Translations under genes and position numbers: made by a program
Shown: positions 1 to 5,257 of the stretch, piece by piece
Layout of the letters: each line of letters starts with the position of its first letter
How positions within the stretch are numbered: position 1 is the stretch's first letter
NCBI GenBank assembly: GCA_028874675.1
Contig: JAPPJA010000023.1
Location: 1-5,257, forward strand
Origin: Chloroflexota bacterium
Lineage (GTDB): Bacteria; Chloroflexota; Dehalococcoidia; Lucifugimonadales; UBA3495
Direction of reading: 5' to 3'
Length of the DNA stretch: 5,257 bases
The notes under the pieces: model-generated
What the model was told of the DNA's origin: nothing
The model's input: only the letters and a program-made list of their open reading frames with translations
The model's database searches: none

Positions 1-53
1 CGCAAGGATAGGCCGGATTAGCGGCGGCGTGGGTACACAGGTATATAATTCCC

Positions 54-76
54 AATAAAAGCCACAGGGTCCGTGG
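54..76 (-). terminator. possible intrinsic terminator after the helicase gene
   Basis: On the minus strand a 6-bp stem CCACGG/CTGTGG (one G-U pair, 3-base loop, 62-76) is followed after one C by TTTTATT (60-54). It starts about 32 bases after the TAA stop of the helicase gene. The stem is short, so it is probably a modest terminator or a chance hairpin. The rest of 1-107 shows no supportable gene; a TATAAT on the plus strand at 44-49 has no matching -35 box. Confidence 0.4.
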
Positions 77-107
77 GGCAGCCCGATCGGCGAAGGTTGG
101 GCGCCGC

Positions 108-2384
108 TTAACCCTGCACCTTTTCCAAGCCGGCGAAGCTCAACAGCAGGCGCCGGAGTTCGCCGCCGTCAAAGCAGACAGAAACTTCGTAGTCGTTGCC
201 CCATTGTTCGCACTGGACCACTTCGCCCTGACCGAACTTGTCGTGTTTCACCTGGTCGCCGACGGCCGGAATGTAGTCGGGTCCCGGGGCTTCTTCGCCA
301 GTAACGCCGCGGTCCCAGGTGGTCAGGCTGCGGTCATAACTGGTGCGGTGGGAAACGGTCTGGACAGTCCTGGCGCCGGGGGCGCGGGCGTAGGTGAGCA
401 GCTTCTGGGGAATCTCGTCCAGGAAACGGGAGGGCAGGGTGGACGCCGACCTGCCCCACATGGCACGCTGGAAGGCCCGCACCAGGTACAGGCGTTCCTG
501 GGCGCGGGTGATGCCCACGTAACAAAGGCGGCGCTCCTCTTCCATGTCCTCGTTGCTGTCCATGGAACGGCTATGGGGCAGCAGCCCCTCCTCCAGGCCA
601 ACGATGAAGACCACGGGGAATTCCAGCCCCTTGGCCTGGTGCAACGTGATCAGGGTCAGGGTATCCTCCGACTCCTCCAGGTTATCCACGTCCGACACCA
701 GCGACGCCCGTTCCAGGAAGGCGGCCAGGTCATTTTCGGGACTATCGGACTCATGCTCAGCGGCCAGGGCCATGAACTCCAGGATGTTCTCCATCCGTTC
801 TTCCGGATTGTTGTCGGTGCGCCGGATGTGGGCTTCCAGGCCGGCTTCATCCACCAGGAGCTTGATGAGGTCCGAAATGGGTAGTTTGTCCTTCAATTCT
901 TCCATCCGGATCATCAGGTCTCCGAACCGGGACACAGCGGTGTAGGCGCGCGAGGCCAGGGGCGCGGGGCAGGACAAGCCGACAGCTTTGGCCTGGGCAA
1001 TCTGCTTGATGGCCTCGAAGACGGAAATGCGCTGGTTCAAAGACCAGGCTGTAAGGTCCTGAATGGTCTTGTCGCCGATGCTGCGGGGCGGCGTGTTGAT
1101 GGCCCGGGCCAGGTTAACGTCGTCCTGCGGATTGTGCAGTACGCTGAGGTAGGCCATCACATCGCGAATTTCCCGGCGGCGGTAGAACTGGATGCCGCCG
1201 ATGATGCGGTATTTGATGCCGAGGCGCAGGCAGGCTTCCTCCAGGGCACGGGACTGGGCGTTGATGCGGTACATTACGGCGCAGCTGCCCGCCTTGACGT
1301 TCTCCCGGCGCGCCAGGTCCAGCACTTCCCGCACGACAAAATCGGCCTCTTCATCCTGGGTGTAAGCCTCGTGGACTACCACATCGGAGCCGGCCGATTT
1401 TTCCGTTATCAGCTCCTTTTCGACCCGCATTCCATTGTTGGCGATGAGGGCGCTGGCGGTGTCGAGAATGTTGCGGGTGGAGCGGTAGTTCTGCTCCAGG
1501 GCAATGGTGCGGGCATCGGGGTAGTCCTGCTGGAAACTGAGGATATTCCTGATGTCGGCGTTGCGCCAGGAGTAGATGGACTGGTCGGGGTCGCCCACCA
1601 CGCAGATGTTCTGGTCGGGGCCGGTTAACAGGCGGGCCAGGCGGTACTGGGCGGTGTTGGTGTCCTGGAACTCGTCCACCATCAGGTAGCGATAGCGGCG
1701 GTGATAGTCCTCCCTGACGTCCAGGTTGTCCTGCAGCAGCTGAACGGCCCGCATCAGCAGGTCGTCAAAGTCCACCGCGTTGCTGCGGCCCAGCAGCTCT
1801 TCGTAGTAGTGATAGACGCGGGCGGCAAGCTCAGCGTTGAAGTCGTCCTCCATCTGGGCCCGTTTCGCCAGGTCCACCGAATCCATCAGGAGGCTCTTGG
1901 CCCGGGAGATGACGCCCTGAATAGCCCGGGGAGGGTTGCGTTTCTCGTCCACGTCGGCCAGCTGCATGGACTGTTTGATAAGGCCCAGCTGGTCGTCGGC
2001 GTCATAGATCGTGTAGTTGGAATCCAGGCCCACGCCCTCGCCATACCGGCGCAGCATCCTGGCACAGAAGGCGTGAAAGGTTGAGAAAGCAAGTCCTTTA
2101 TTCCTATAGCTCCAACCTAACAGGGGAGAAGCTGGATCGCTCTCGCTAACCCCATAGAGCCGATTTTGCATTTCTTTTGAGGCACGGTTGGTAAAAGTAA
2201 CCGCGAGCAATCGATACGGATCGACATTACATTCCTTAACCAAATGAGCGATCCGGTGGGTAATGACCCGGGTTTTGCCGCTGCCCGGGCCGGCCACGAT
2301 AAGCAGGGGACCTTCAGTGGTGATGACCGCTTCGGCCTGGGCGTCGTTCAGGCCTTCCAGGATGTCGGAGGGGTGAATGGACAT
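108..2384 (-). CDS. UvrD/PcrA-family ATP-dependent 3'-5' DNA helicase (SF1A)
   Basis: A complete 758-residue superfamily 1A helicase; the family translocates 3'-5' on single-stranded DNA using ATP and acts in nucleotide-excision repair, replication restart and removal of recombinase or stalled polymerase. All motifs are present in order: Q motif around Q16, Walker A GPGSGKT (32-38), Ia TFTNRAS (63-69), TFHAF (102-106), Walker B DEFQD (237-241), III GDPDQSIYSWRNA (264-276), IV EQNYRS (297-302), V with HQAKGLEFPVVF (about 582-593) and VI YVGITRAQERLYL (622-634). The tail (about 704-756, with HDKFGQGEVV) resembles the Tudor-like C-terminal domain that binds RNA polymerase in PcrA/UvrD. Length is usual for the family. 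The ATG at 2384 suits the N-terminus (LNDAQAEAV follows directly) but has no Shine-Dalgarno; a TATAAT lies just upstream. Stop is TAA. Residues 45-101 are encoded by a low-GC patch. PcrA, UvrD and related Rep-like paralogues cannot be separated with certainty, so no symbol is given. Confidence 0.96.
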   Translation of the reverse strand: MSIHPSDILEGLNDAQAEAVITTEGPLLIVAGPGSGKTRVITHRIAHLVKECNVDPYRLLAVTFTNRASKEMQNRLYGVSESDPASPLLGWSYRNKGLAFSTFHAFCARMLRRYGEGVGLDSNYTIYDADDQLGLIKQSMQLADVDEKRNPPRAIQGVISRAKSLLMDSVDLAKRAQMEDDFNAELAARVYHYYEELLGRSNAVDFDDLLMRAVQLLQDNLDVREDYHRRYRYLMVDEFQDTNTAQYRLARLLTGPDQNICVVGDPDQSIYSWRNADIRNILSFQQDYPDARTIALEQNYRSTRNILDTASALIANNGMRVEKELITEKSAGSDVVVHEAYTQDEEADFVVREVLDLARRENVKAGSCAVMYRINAQSRALEEACLRLGIKYRIIGGIQFYRRREIRDVMAYLSVLHNPQDDVNLARAINTPPRSIGDKTIQDLTAWSLNQRISVFEAIKQIAQAKAVGLSCPAPLASRAYTAVSRFGDLMIRMEELKDKLPISDLIKLLVDEAGLEAHIRRTDNNPEERMENILEFMALAAEHESDSPENDLAAFLERASLVSDVDNLEESEDTLTLITLHQAKGLEFPVVFIVGLEEGLLPHSRSMDSNEDMEEERRLCYVGITRAQERLYLVRAFQRAMWGRSASTLPSRFLDEIPQKLLTYARAPGARTVQTVSHRTSYDRSLTTWDRGVTGEEAPGPDYIPAVGDQVKHDKFGQGEVVQCEQWGNDYEVSVCFDGGELRRLLLSFAGLEKVQG

Positions 2385-2393
2385 AACTACAAG

Positions 2394-2399
2394 ATTATA
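2394..2399 (-). promoter_or_regulatory. -10 box of the helicase gene, possibly leaderless
   Basis: The minus strand reads TATAAT here, a perfect -10 hexamer, ending 9 bases before the A of the helicase ATG (2384). With the usual 6-8 base distance, transcription would start around 2386-2388, leaving almost no 5' leader. The absence of any purine-rich ribosome-binding sequence before this ATG fits. The -35 position at 17-base spacing (2417-2422, TTTCCC) matches the consensus poorly, so the promoter is inferred mainly from the -10 box and its position. Confidence 0.55.
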
Positions 2400-2460
2400 G
2401 CGTGGCGGCCTGTTGCGGGAAAGGAGTGGGAGTCAGGGGGCGTTGTTGTGCATTGGGTGG

Positions 2461-2504
2461 TCGTAAGGGCTGTCCGGGGCAGACACACAGGTCTGCCCCT
2501 ACGA
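2461..2504. repeat. palindromic intergenic repeat (REP/MITE-like stem-loop)
   Basis: An inner perfect 9-bp inverted repeat GGGGCAGAC (2476-2484) and GTCTGCCCC (2491-2499) flanks a 6-base loop. An outer 5-bp arm TCGTA (2461-2465) and TACGA (2500-2504) continues the stem, with a 10-base bulge on the left side only (2466-2475). Short palindromes ending in 'gcccctacg' recur between genes in many environmental bacterial genomes and are often mis-called as small proteins containing LCVCP. Only one copy is in this window, so repeat status rests on resemblance. It lies between the terminator of the TPR gene and the promoter of the helicase gene. Confidence 0.6.
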
Positions 2505-2522
2505 TAACGGGATGCTGCCCAA

Positions 2523-2556
2523 CCTGACGGCAAACAAATTCTGTTTGCTCGTCTGG
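2523..2556. repeat. second imperfect stem-loop next to the palindromic repeat
   Basis: Arms GCAAACA (2530-2536) and TGTTTGC (2542-2548) enclose a 5-base loop. The stem continues through GACG (2526-2529) with CGTC (2550-2553) past one bulged T, then one mismatch and two more pairs, giving about 13 pairs in all. It has no T-tract on either strand, so it is unlikely to be a terminator. It sits 18 bases from the 2461-2504 palindrome and may be part of the same composite intergenic element. The remaining bases of this spacer (about 2557-2624) show nothing I can name. Confidence 0.55.
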
Positions 2557-2624
2557 GCGCCGACTCTCTACCGGATGTGAGTTCGGGGCAAAGTTATGGG
2601 TATGGTTCAAGTTAACCAATAAGC

Positions 2625-2653
2625 AACGCCAGGAACGGGCGGTTCCTGGCGTT
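2625..2653 (-). terminator. terminator hairpin of the TPR gene
   Basis: A perfect 12-bp inverted repeat, AACGCCAGGAAC (2625-2636) and GTTCCTGGCGTT (2642-2653), with a 5-base loop, begins 29 bases after the TAG stop of the TPR gene. In the minus-strand transcript the stem ends in GTT and is followed by GCTTATT, a U-rich but broken tract. Stem strength and position favour an intrinsic terminator; the interrupted U-tract is the weak point. Confidence 0.65.
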
Positions 2654-2682
2654 TATGATGCCTATAGCGCAATTTGAATGGG

Positions 2683-4125
2683 CTAGGCCAGGGCGCCCGC
2701 GAGCTGCTGCAGGTTGTTCAGTTCCGGGGTTTCGGCGTCGCCCATCTCCTGCCAGACGCCTGCTGCCTTGGACAGGCTGTCCTGGGCCCTTGAGGACTCG
2801 CCCTTGCCGGCCATTACGCGACCCAGCCAGAAAGTGTCCCGGGGAGTTTCGCGGCGACCGAGGCGTTCCCGCAGCATATCTTCGGCCTTGTCGAACTGCT
2901 CTGCCCGCAGGAAGGCCTCCAGCAGGGTGTCCTCAAAAACCTCCCGCTGGGCGTGGCTGCCGCCAATGCGGGTAAGCTGGGGGAAGACCGGCTCAAGGTA
3001 ATTCACCGCGGTGTTGTAGTCCTGCTGGGCAAAGGCATCAATCCCCTGGGCCAGGGGCAGGACTATTTCCTTGGCAAAAATATTGCCGTTTTCCGCATTG
3101 GTGCGCAGGCGACCTATCATCTGGTCCATGAGTTCCCGGTCGCCGCTTGCCGCGAAGGCCAGGGCGGCGTGGGCGTCGCGGAAGGCTGCGCCCGGGGTGG
3201 TGGCGGCCGGCGCCGCCTGTTCCTTGACCTCATCCCAGGGCTTGGGAGGAGCTTCACCGCCGTAGATGGTCATTCGCCACATCAGGGAAGCGGTATCGGA
3301 CAGACCGGAAATGTTCTTGTTGATGGCGGTGGGGCGAATCCAGTCCTCGTAAAGCTGCAACGCCTCGTCGTACCTGCCCAGGGCCAGCTCAAAAAGGGCC
3401 TGGTGCCAGGACAAGTGGGTGTGGTAATGGGCACGGGGGTCGAAGCCCTCCAGCCAGTTGCCCAGGAAGTTGCCGCCGGTGGCCGCATCGCCGTACTCAA
3501 AGTAGGAGTGGGTTACCGAATGGGCGGCGACGGCGTTGCCGGGGTTCATTTCCAGGGACTTTTCGGCCAGGCTGAGGGCTTTGTCGAGGATGCCCATTTC
3601 GTGGTGAGCGAAGGCATATTGGCCCAGGAAGGCCCAGTCGTCCCCGCAGTGGGGGGCTAATTCGTTCATCAGGGCCAGCAATGACGGAGGAAACACCGGG
3701 TCACCGGCTCCGCTGCAGCCCAGCATGAACAGGCGCTGGGCCAGGCGGTGGAGGACAGCATCGCGCGGGCACTCAGCCAGATGTTCCCTGACCAGGCGAA
3801 GAGCGTCGGGACCCTTCCCATTGGCCCACAGGTTCACCGCCTCCAGGTGGCGCCGTTCCCGGTCCGTAATGCCGTCGGCCAGCTCCAGGCTGCGCTTGAC
3901 GCTTTCCCGGGCCTGGTCGGGCCGGGCGCGAGTCATGTGCATGAAAGCCAGGCAACCGTGGGCGATGGCGAATCCTTCGTCCAGGTCAATAGCCTCCTGC
4001 AGCTTCTCCTCGGCGCCGTAGGACTGGGAGAGGAGCAGGTCAATGCCCTCCTGCCAGCTGTCAGCGGCGGCGGGTGAACTGGTGGAGAGAGTCATTCCGT
4101 AACGGTCTTTAATGGTGCCAGGCAT
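2683..4125 (-). CDS. TTC38-like tetratricopeptide-repeat protein, function unknown
   Basis: A 480-residue soluble protein without signal peptide or membrane segment, so probably cytoplasmic. It resembles the TTC38 family (human TTC38 is of similar length), a helical-repeat family with no established biochemical role. TPR-like helix pairs are visible at about 49-83, 153-190, 196-228, 236-262, 351-382, 390-422 and 429-461. Family hallmarks are AHSVTH (201-206), HLSWHQALFELALGRYDEAL (237-256) and GGSHAQREVFE (388-398). The ATG at 4125 is chosen because AAGGAGG (4140-4134) lies 8 bases upstream. The frame stays open to an ATG at 4407, but that 94-residue extension would be low-complexity-like and would run across the inverted repeat and part of the upstream terminator, so it is rejected. 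The gene is flanked by hairpins on both sides and is probably a single-gene unit. TPR proteins usually act as protein-binding scaffolds, but no partner can be named here. Confidence 0.9.
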   Translation of the reverse strand: MPGTIKDRYGMTLSTSSPAAADSWQEGIDLLLSQSYGAEEKLQEAIDLDEGFAIAHGCLAFMHMTRARPDQARESVKRSLELADGITDRERRHLEAVNLWANGKGPDALRLVREHLAECPRDAVLHRLAQRLFMLGCSGAGDPVFPPSLLALMNELAPHCGDDWAFLGQYAFAHHEMGILDKALSLAEKSLEMNPGNAVAAHSVTHSYFEYGDAATGGNFLGNWLEGFDPRAHYHTHLSWHQALFELALGRYDEALQLYEDWIRPTAINKNISGLSDTASLMWRMTIYGGEAPPKPWDEVKEQAAPAATTPGAAFRDAHAALAFAASGDRELMDQMIGRLRTNAENGNIFAKEIVLPLAQGIDAFAQQDYNTAVNYLEPVFPQLTRIGGSHAQREVFEDTLLEAFLRAEQFDKAEDMLRERLGRRETPRDTFWLGRVMAGKGESSRAQDSLSKAAGVWQEMGDAETPELNNLQQLAGALA

Positions 4126-4133
4126 TTCGAAAC

Positions 4134-4140
4134 CCTCCTT
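4134..4140 (-). promoter_or_regulatory. Shine-Dalgarno sequence that fixes the TPR start
   Basis: The minus strand reads AAGGAGG, a full anti-16S match, with 8 bases between it and the ATG at 4125-4123. It is the decisive evidence for the short form of the TPR protein and contrasts with the helicase ATG, which has no such site. Confidence 0.9.
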
Positions 4141-4157
4141 TGTCCAAGGTACACAGT

Positions 4158-4169
4158 GCGGCATGCCGC
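4158..4169. promoter_or_regulatory. 12-bp perfect palindrome in the TPR leader
   Basis: GCGGCATGCCGC reads the same on both strands and begins 32 bases upstream of the TPR ATG, next to an AT-richer stretch (about 4170-4250) that probably contains the promoter. It could be an operator half-site pair or a small RNA hairpin in the leader; in GC-rich DNA it could also be chance. I found no convincing -35/-10 pair in the AT-rich stretch. Confidence 0.3.
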
Positions 4170-4272
4170 GGATATTTAACTGGAAACTGCCAGCGAGTAA
4201 TCTTTGTCTTTCGCAACGAAAAGCAGTTGCAAACCATGTTACCACACCTCCAGAGGCCAAACCATGAAGGCT

Positions 4273-4299
4273 TCCGGGAAGTTTGAGACTTCCGCCGGA
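4273..4299. repeat. small bulged hairpin in the ADH-TPR spacer
   Basis: GGAAGT (4277-4282) and ACTTCC (4288-4293) pair around a 5-base loop, and TCCG (4273-4276) pairs with CGGA (4296-4299) past a 2-base bulge, for 10 pairs in total. No T-tract follows on either strand. It may be a structured leader element or part of the same repeat cluster as the 17-bp inverted repeat 26 bases away. Confidence 0.45.
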
Positions 4300-4324
4300 G
4301 AATACAGGCGAAAAGGAATGGGGC

Positions 4325-4373
4325 GCAACCAGGACCGGGCTTGTCATTTTTGGGGGAGCCCGGTCCTGGTTGC
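4325..4373. repeat. 17-bp perfect inverted repeat, 15-base loop
   Basis: Left arm 4325-4341 (GCAACCAGGACCGGGCT) and right arm 4357-4373 are exact reverse complements, separated by 15 bases that contain a T-run followed by a G-run on the plus strand. Neither strand has a good U-tract after the stem. The segment AGCCCGG of the right arm is repeated at 4376-4382, so the left arm could pair in two registers. It may be a REP-like element, a transcript-end stabiliser for the dehydrogenase mRNA, or a second terminator behind the one at 4387-4418. Confidence 0.8.
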
Positions 4374-4386
4374 CGAGCCCGGGGAC

Positions 4387-4418
4387 AAAAAAGGGAAGGG
4401 CGACCACGAGGGCCGCCC
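4387..4418 (-). terminator. intrinsic terminator of the alcohol dehydrogenase gene
   Basis: On the minus strand GGGCGGCC (4418-4411) pairs with GGTCGCCC (4405-4398) around a 5-base loop: 8 pairs, one of them G-U. The stem is followed by TTCCC and then six Ts (4392-4387). It lies about 50 bases after the TAG stop of the dehydrogenase gene. A GC-rich stem plus a T-tract in the right order and place make this the best terminator in the window; the 5-base gap before the T-run is slightly long. Confidence 0.75.
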
Positions 4419-4468
4419 CCAGGGAGCTTCGGTGGTCTGTGCCGACTCGGCGGCCGTGCGCAGGGGTT

Positions 4469-5257
4469 CTAAGCGTCGGGGATACGGATGACTGAGCGAA
4501 GGGTTTCGCCCATTTCCATGGCCTCGAAGGCGGCCTCGGTGTCTTCCAATCCGATAACCGCGGATATTACACGGTCCAGGTCCAGTTCGCCGGAAAGGTA
4601 GTAGTTGGCAAACAGGGGGAAGTCGCGGGAGGGAAGGTTGTCGCCGTACCAGCTAACGCGCAGAGACCCCCCCAGCCCGAAGAACTGGAGCATGGGAACG
4701 TCCACCACCATAGTGGGGTCTGGCACGCCGATAAGGACACAGGTGCCGGCCAGGTCGCGGGACCACAGGGCCTGAAGCAGGGTCTGGGGCATGCCCACGC
4801 ACTCGAAGGAGTAGTCCACGCCGTTGCCATCGGTCAGTTCCTTGATGGCCTCAACGGGGTCGGTGTTGGCGGCGTTGACCACGTCGGTGGCGCCAAATTC
4901 TTTGGCCCAGGCCAGCTTGTTCTCGGCAATGTCCACGCCGATGATCCTGGAGGCGCGAGCAAGTTTAGCTCCCATGATTACGCTGGAGCCGATGCCGCCG
5001 CAGCCATAGACCGCCACGGTGCCGCCCCGGCGGACTCCGGCGGTGTAGAGGACCGCGCCAATGCCGGTGGTGACGCCGCAACCCAGGAGGCTGGCCTGTT
5101 CGGGTGGACAGGAGGTTGGTACGGGGACGGCCTGCCGTGCCGCCACCACGGTGTGAGTGCAAAAGGTGCCGATGCCCAAGGCCGGATTGAGTACGGCGCC
5201 ATCTTTCCTGGCAGTCATCCGAGGCTGGGCGTTGAGGCTGGCGGAGCAGAGGCTGGG
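4469..5257 (-). CDS. Zn-dependent alcohol dehydrogenase (MDR superfamily, class III/NDMA-like), 5' end outside window
   Basis: The C-terminal 262 residues of a medium-chain dehydrogenase, which oxidises alcohols or hydroxymethyl adducts with NAD(P)+ in the cytoplasm. The frame is open to the window edge; the family is about 360-370 residues, so roughly 100 are missing, including the first catalytic zinc ligands. In fragment numbering, C4 (PSLC) fits the last structural-zinc cysteine and C60 in LLGCGVTTG fits the third catalytic-zinc ligand. GCGGIG (85-90) is the Rossmann dinucleotide motif, and D109 at the end of the second strand favours NAD over NADP. YSFECVG and the region with FPLFANYYLSGELDLDRVIS match class III formaldehyde dehydrogenases and NDMA-dependent alcohol dehydrogenases, but substrate and thiol cofactor cannot be told from this part. 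The internal ATG at 5218 is not the start, because family-like sequence continues upstream of it. It ends in TAG, followed by its own terminator. Confidence 0.93.
   Translation of the reverse strand, partial: PSLCSASLNAQPRMTARKDGAVLNPALGIGTFCTHTVVAARQAVPVPTSCPPEQASLLGCGVTTGIGAVLYTAGVRRGGTVAVYGCGGIGSSVIMGAKLARASRIIGVDIAENKLAWAKEFGATDVVNAANTDPVEAIKELTDGNGVDYSFECVGMPQTLLQALWSRDLAGTCVLIGVPDPTMVVDVPMLQFFGLGGSLRVSWYGDNLPSRDFPLFANYYLSGELDLDRVISAVIGLEDTEAAFEAMEMGETLRSVIRIPDA

Noticed and set aside
44..49. Plus-strand TATAAT near the left edge
   Set aside because: The -35 position (21-26) is GCGGCG and a transcript would run antisense into the helicase gene; probably chance.
204..884. 226-residue plus-strand reading frame opposite the helicase gene
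   Set aside because: Antisense shadow; composition rich in G, A, V and Q with no domain, against intact helicase motifs V and VI on the other strand.
2395..2619. 74-residue minus-strand reading frame between the TPR and helicase genes
   Set aside because: It is a translation of the palindromic element (VGADLCVCPG region) and overlaps the helicase -10 box; such LCVCP proteins are typical artefacts of this kind of repeat.
2953..3660. 235-residue plus-strand reading frame opposite the TPR gene
   Set aside because: Antisense shadow of a GC-rich gene; no recognisable domain, while the minus strand encodes clear family motifs.
4126..4407. 94-residue N-terminal extension of the TPR protein from an ATG at 4407
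   Set aside because: It crosses the 17-bp inverted repeat and reaches into the terminator stem, lacks TPR or domain character, and the ATG at 4125 has a perfect Shine-Dalgarno.
4204..4491. Plus-strand reading frames of 70-95 residues in the ADH-TPR spacer
   Set aside because: They run through both arms of the inverted repeat and the terminator and have no ribosome-binding site or domain signal.
108..5257. A functional operon or new system linking helicase, TPR protein and dehydrogenase
   Set aside because: Same strand, but spacers of 298 and 343 bases with terminator-like hairpins separate the genes, and their roles show no connection; no nuclease, toxin, transposase or other system partner is present.

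Overview
The window is GC-rich bacterial DNA (roughly 60% G+C by eye). It carries three genes, all read from the minus strand: a Zn-dependent alcohol dehydrogenase whose 5' end lies beyond the window (4469-5257), a TTC38-type tetratricopeptide-repeat protein (2683-4125) and a complete UvrD/PcrA-family DNA helicase (108-2384). The gene content is chromosomal and housekeeping-like. I see no phage, conjugation, transposase, CRISPR, rRNA or tRNA signal. The combination of a bacterial TTC38-like protein, an NDMA/class III-like MDR dehydrogenase and short 'cgtaggggc'-type intergenic palindromes would suit an environmental Chloroflexota lineage (Dehalococcoidia/SAR202-like). That placement is a low-confidence inference from pattern memory, not a measured assignment.

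Layout, in the direction of transcription from right to left: the dehydrogenase ends at 4469 and is followed at once by a good intrinsic terminator (4387-4418). Next is a 343-base intergenic region with a 17-bp perfect inverted repeat (4325-4373), a smaller hairpin (4273-4299), an AT-richer stretch (about 4170-4250), a 12-bp palindrome (4158-4169) and a perfect Shine-Dalgarno sequence (4134-4140) that fixes the TPR start at 4125. The TPR gene ends at 2683 and is followed by a 12-bp-stem hairpin (2625-2653). A second intergenic region of 298 bases holds two stem-loops that look like an interspersed palindromic repeat (2461-2504 and 2523-2556). It ends in a consensus -10 box (2394-2399) only about 10 bases before the helicase ATG, so the helicase mRNA may be leaderless. 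Beyond the helicase stop, 1-107 holds a possible weak terminator and no gene.

The long, hairpin-rich spacers make three separate transcription units more likely than one operon, and I see no functional link between the genes: DNA repair, an oxidoreductase and a protein of unknown function. No new multi-gene system is evident. The points most worth a second look are a short low-GC patch with foreign-looking codon use inside the helicase gene, the stem-loop repeats in both spacers, the possible leaderless helicase transcript and the conserved histidines of the TTC38-like protein.
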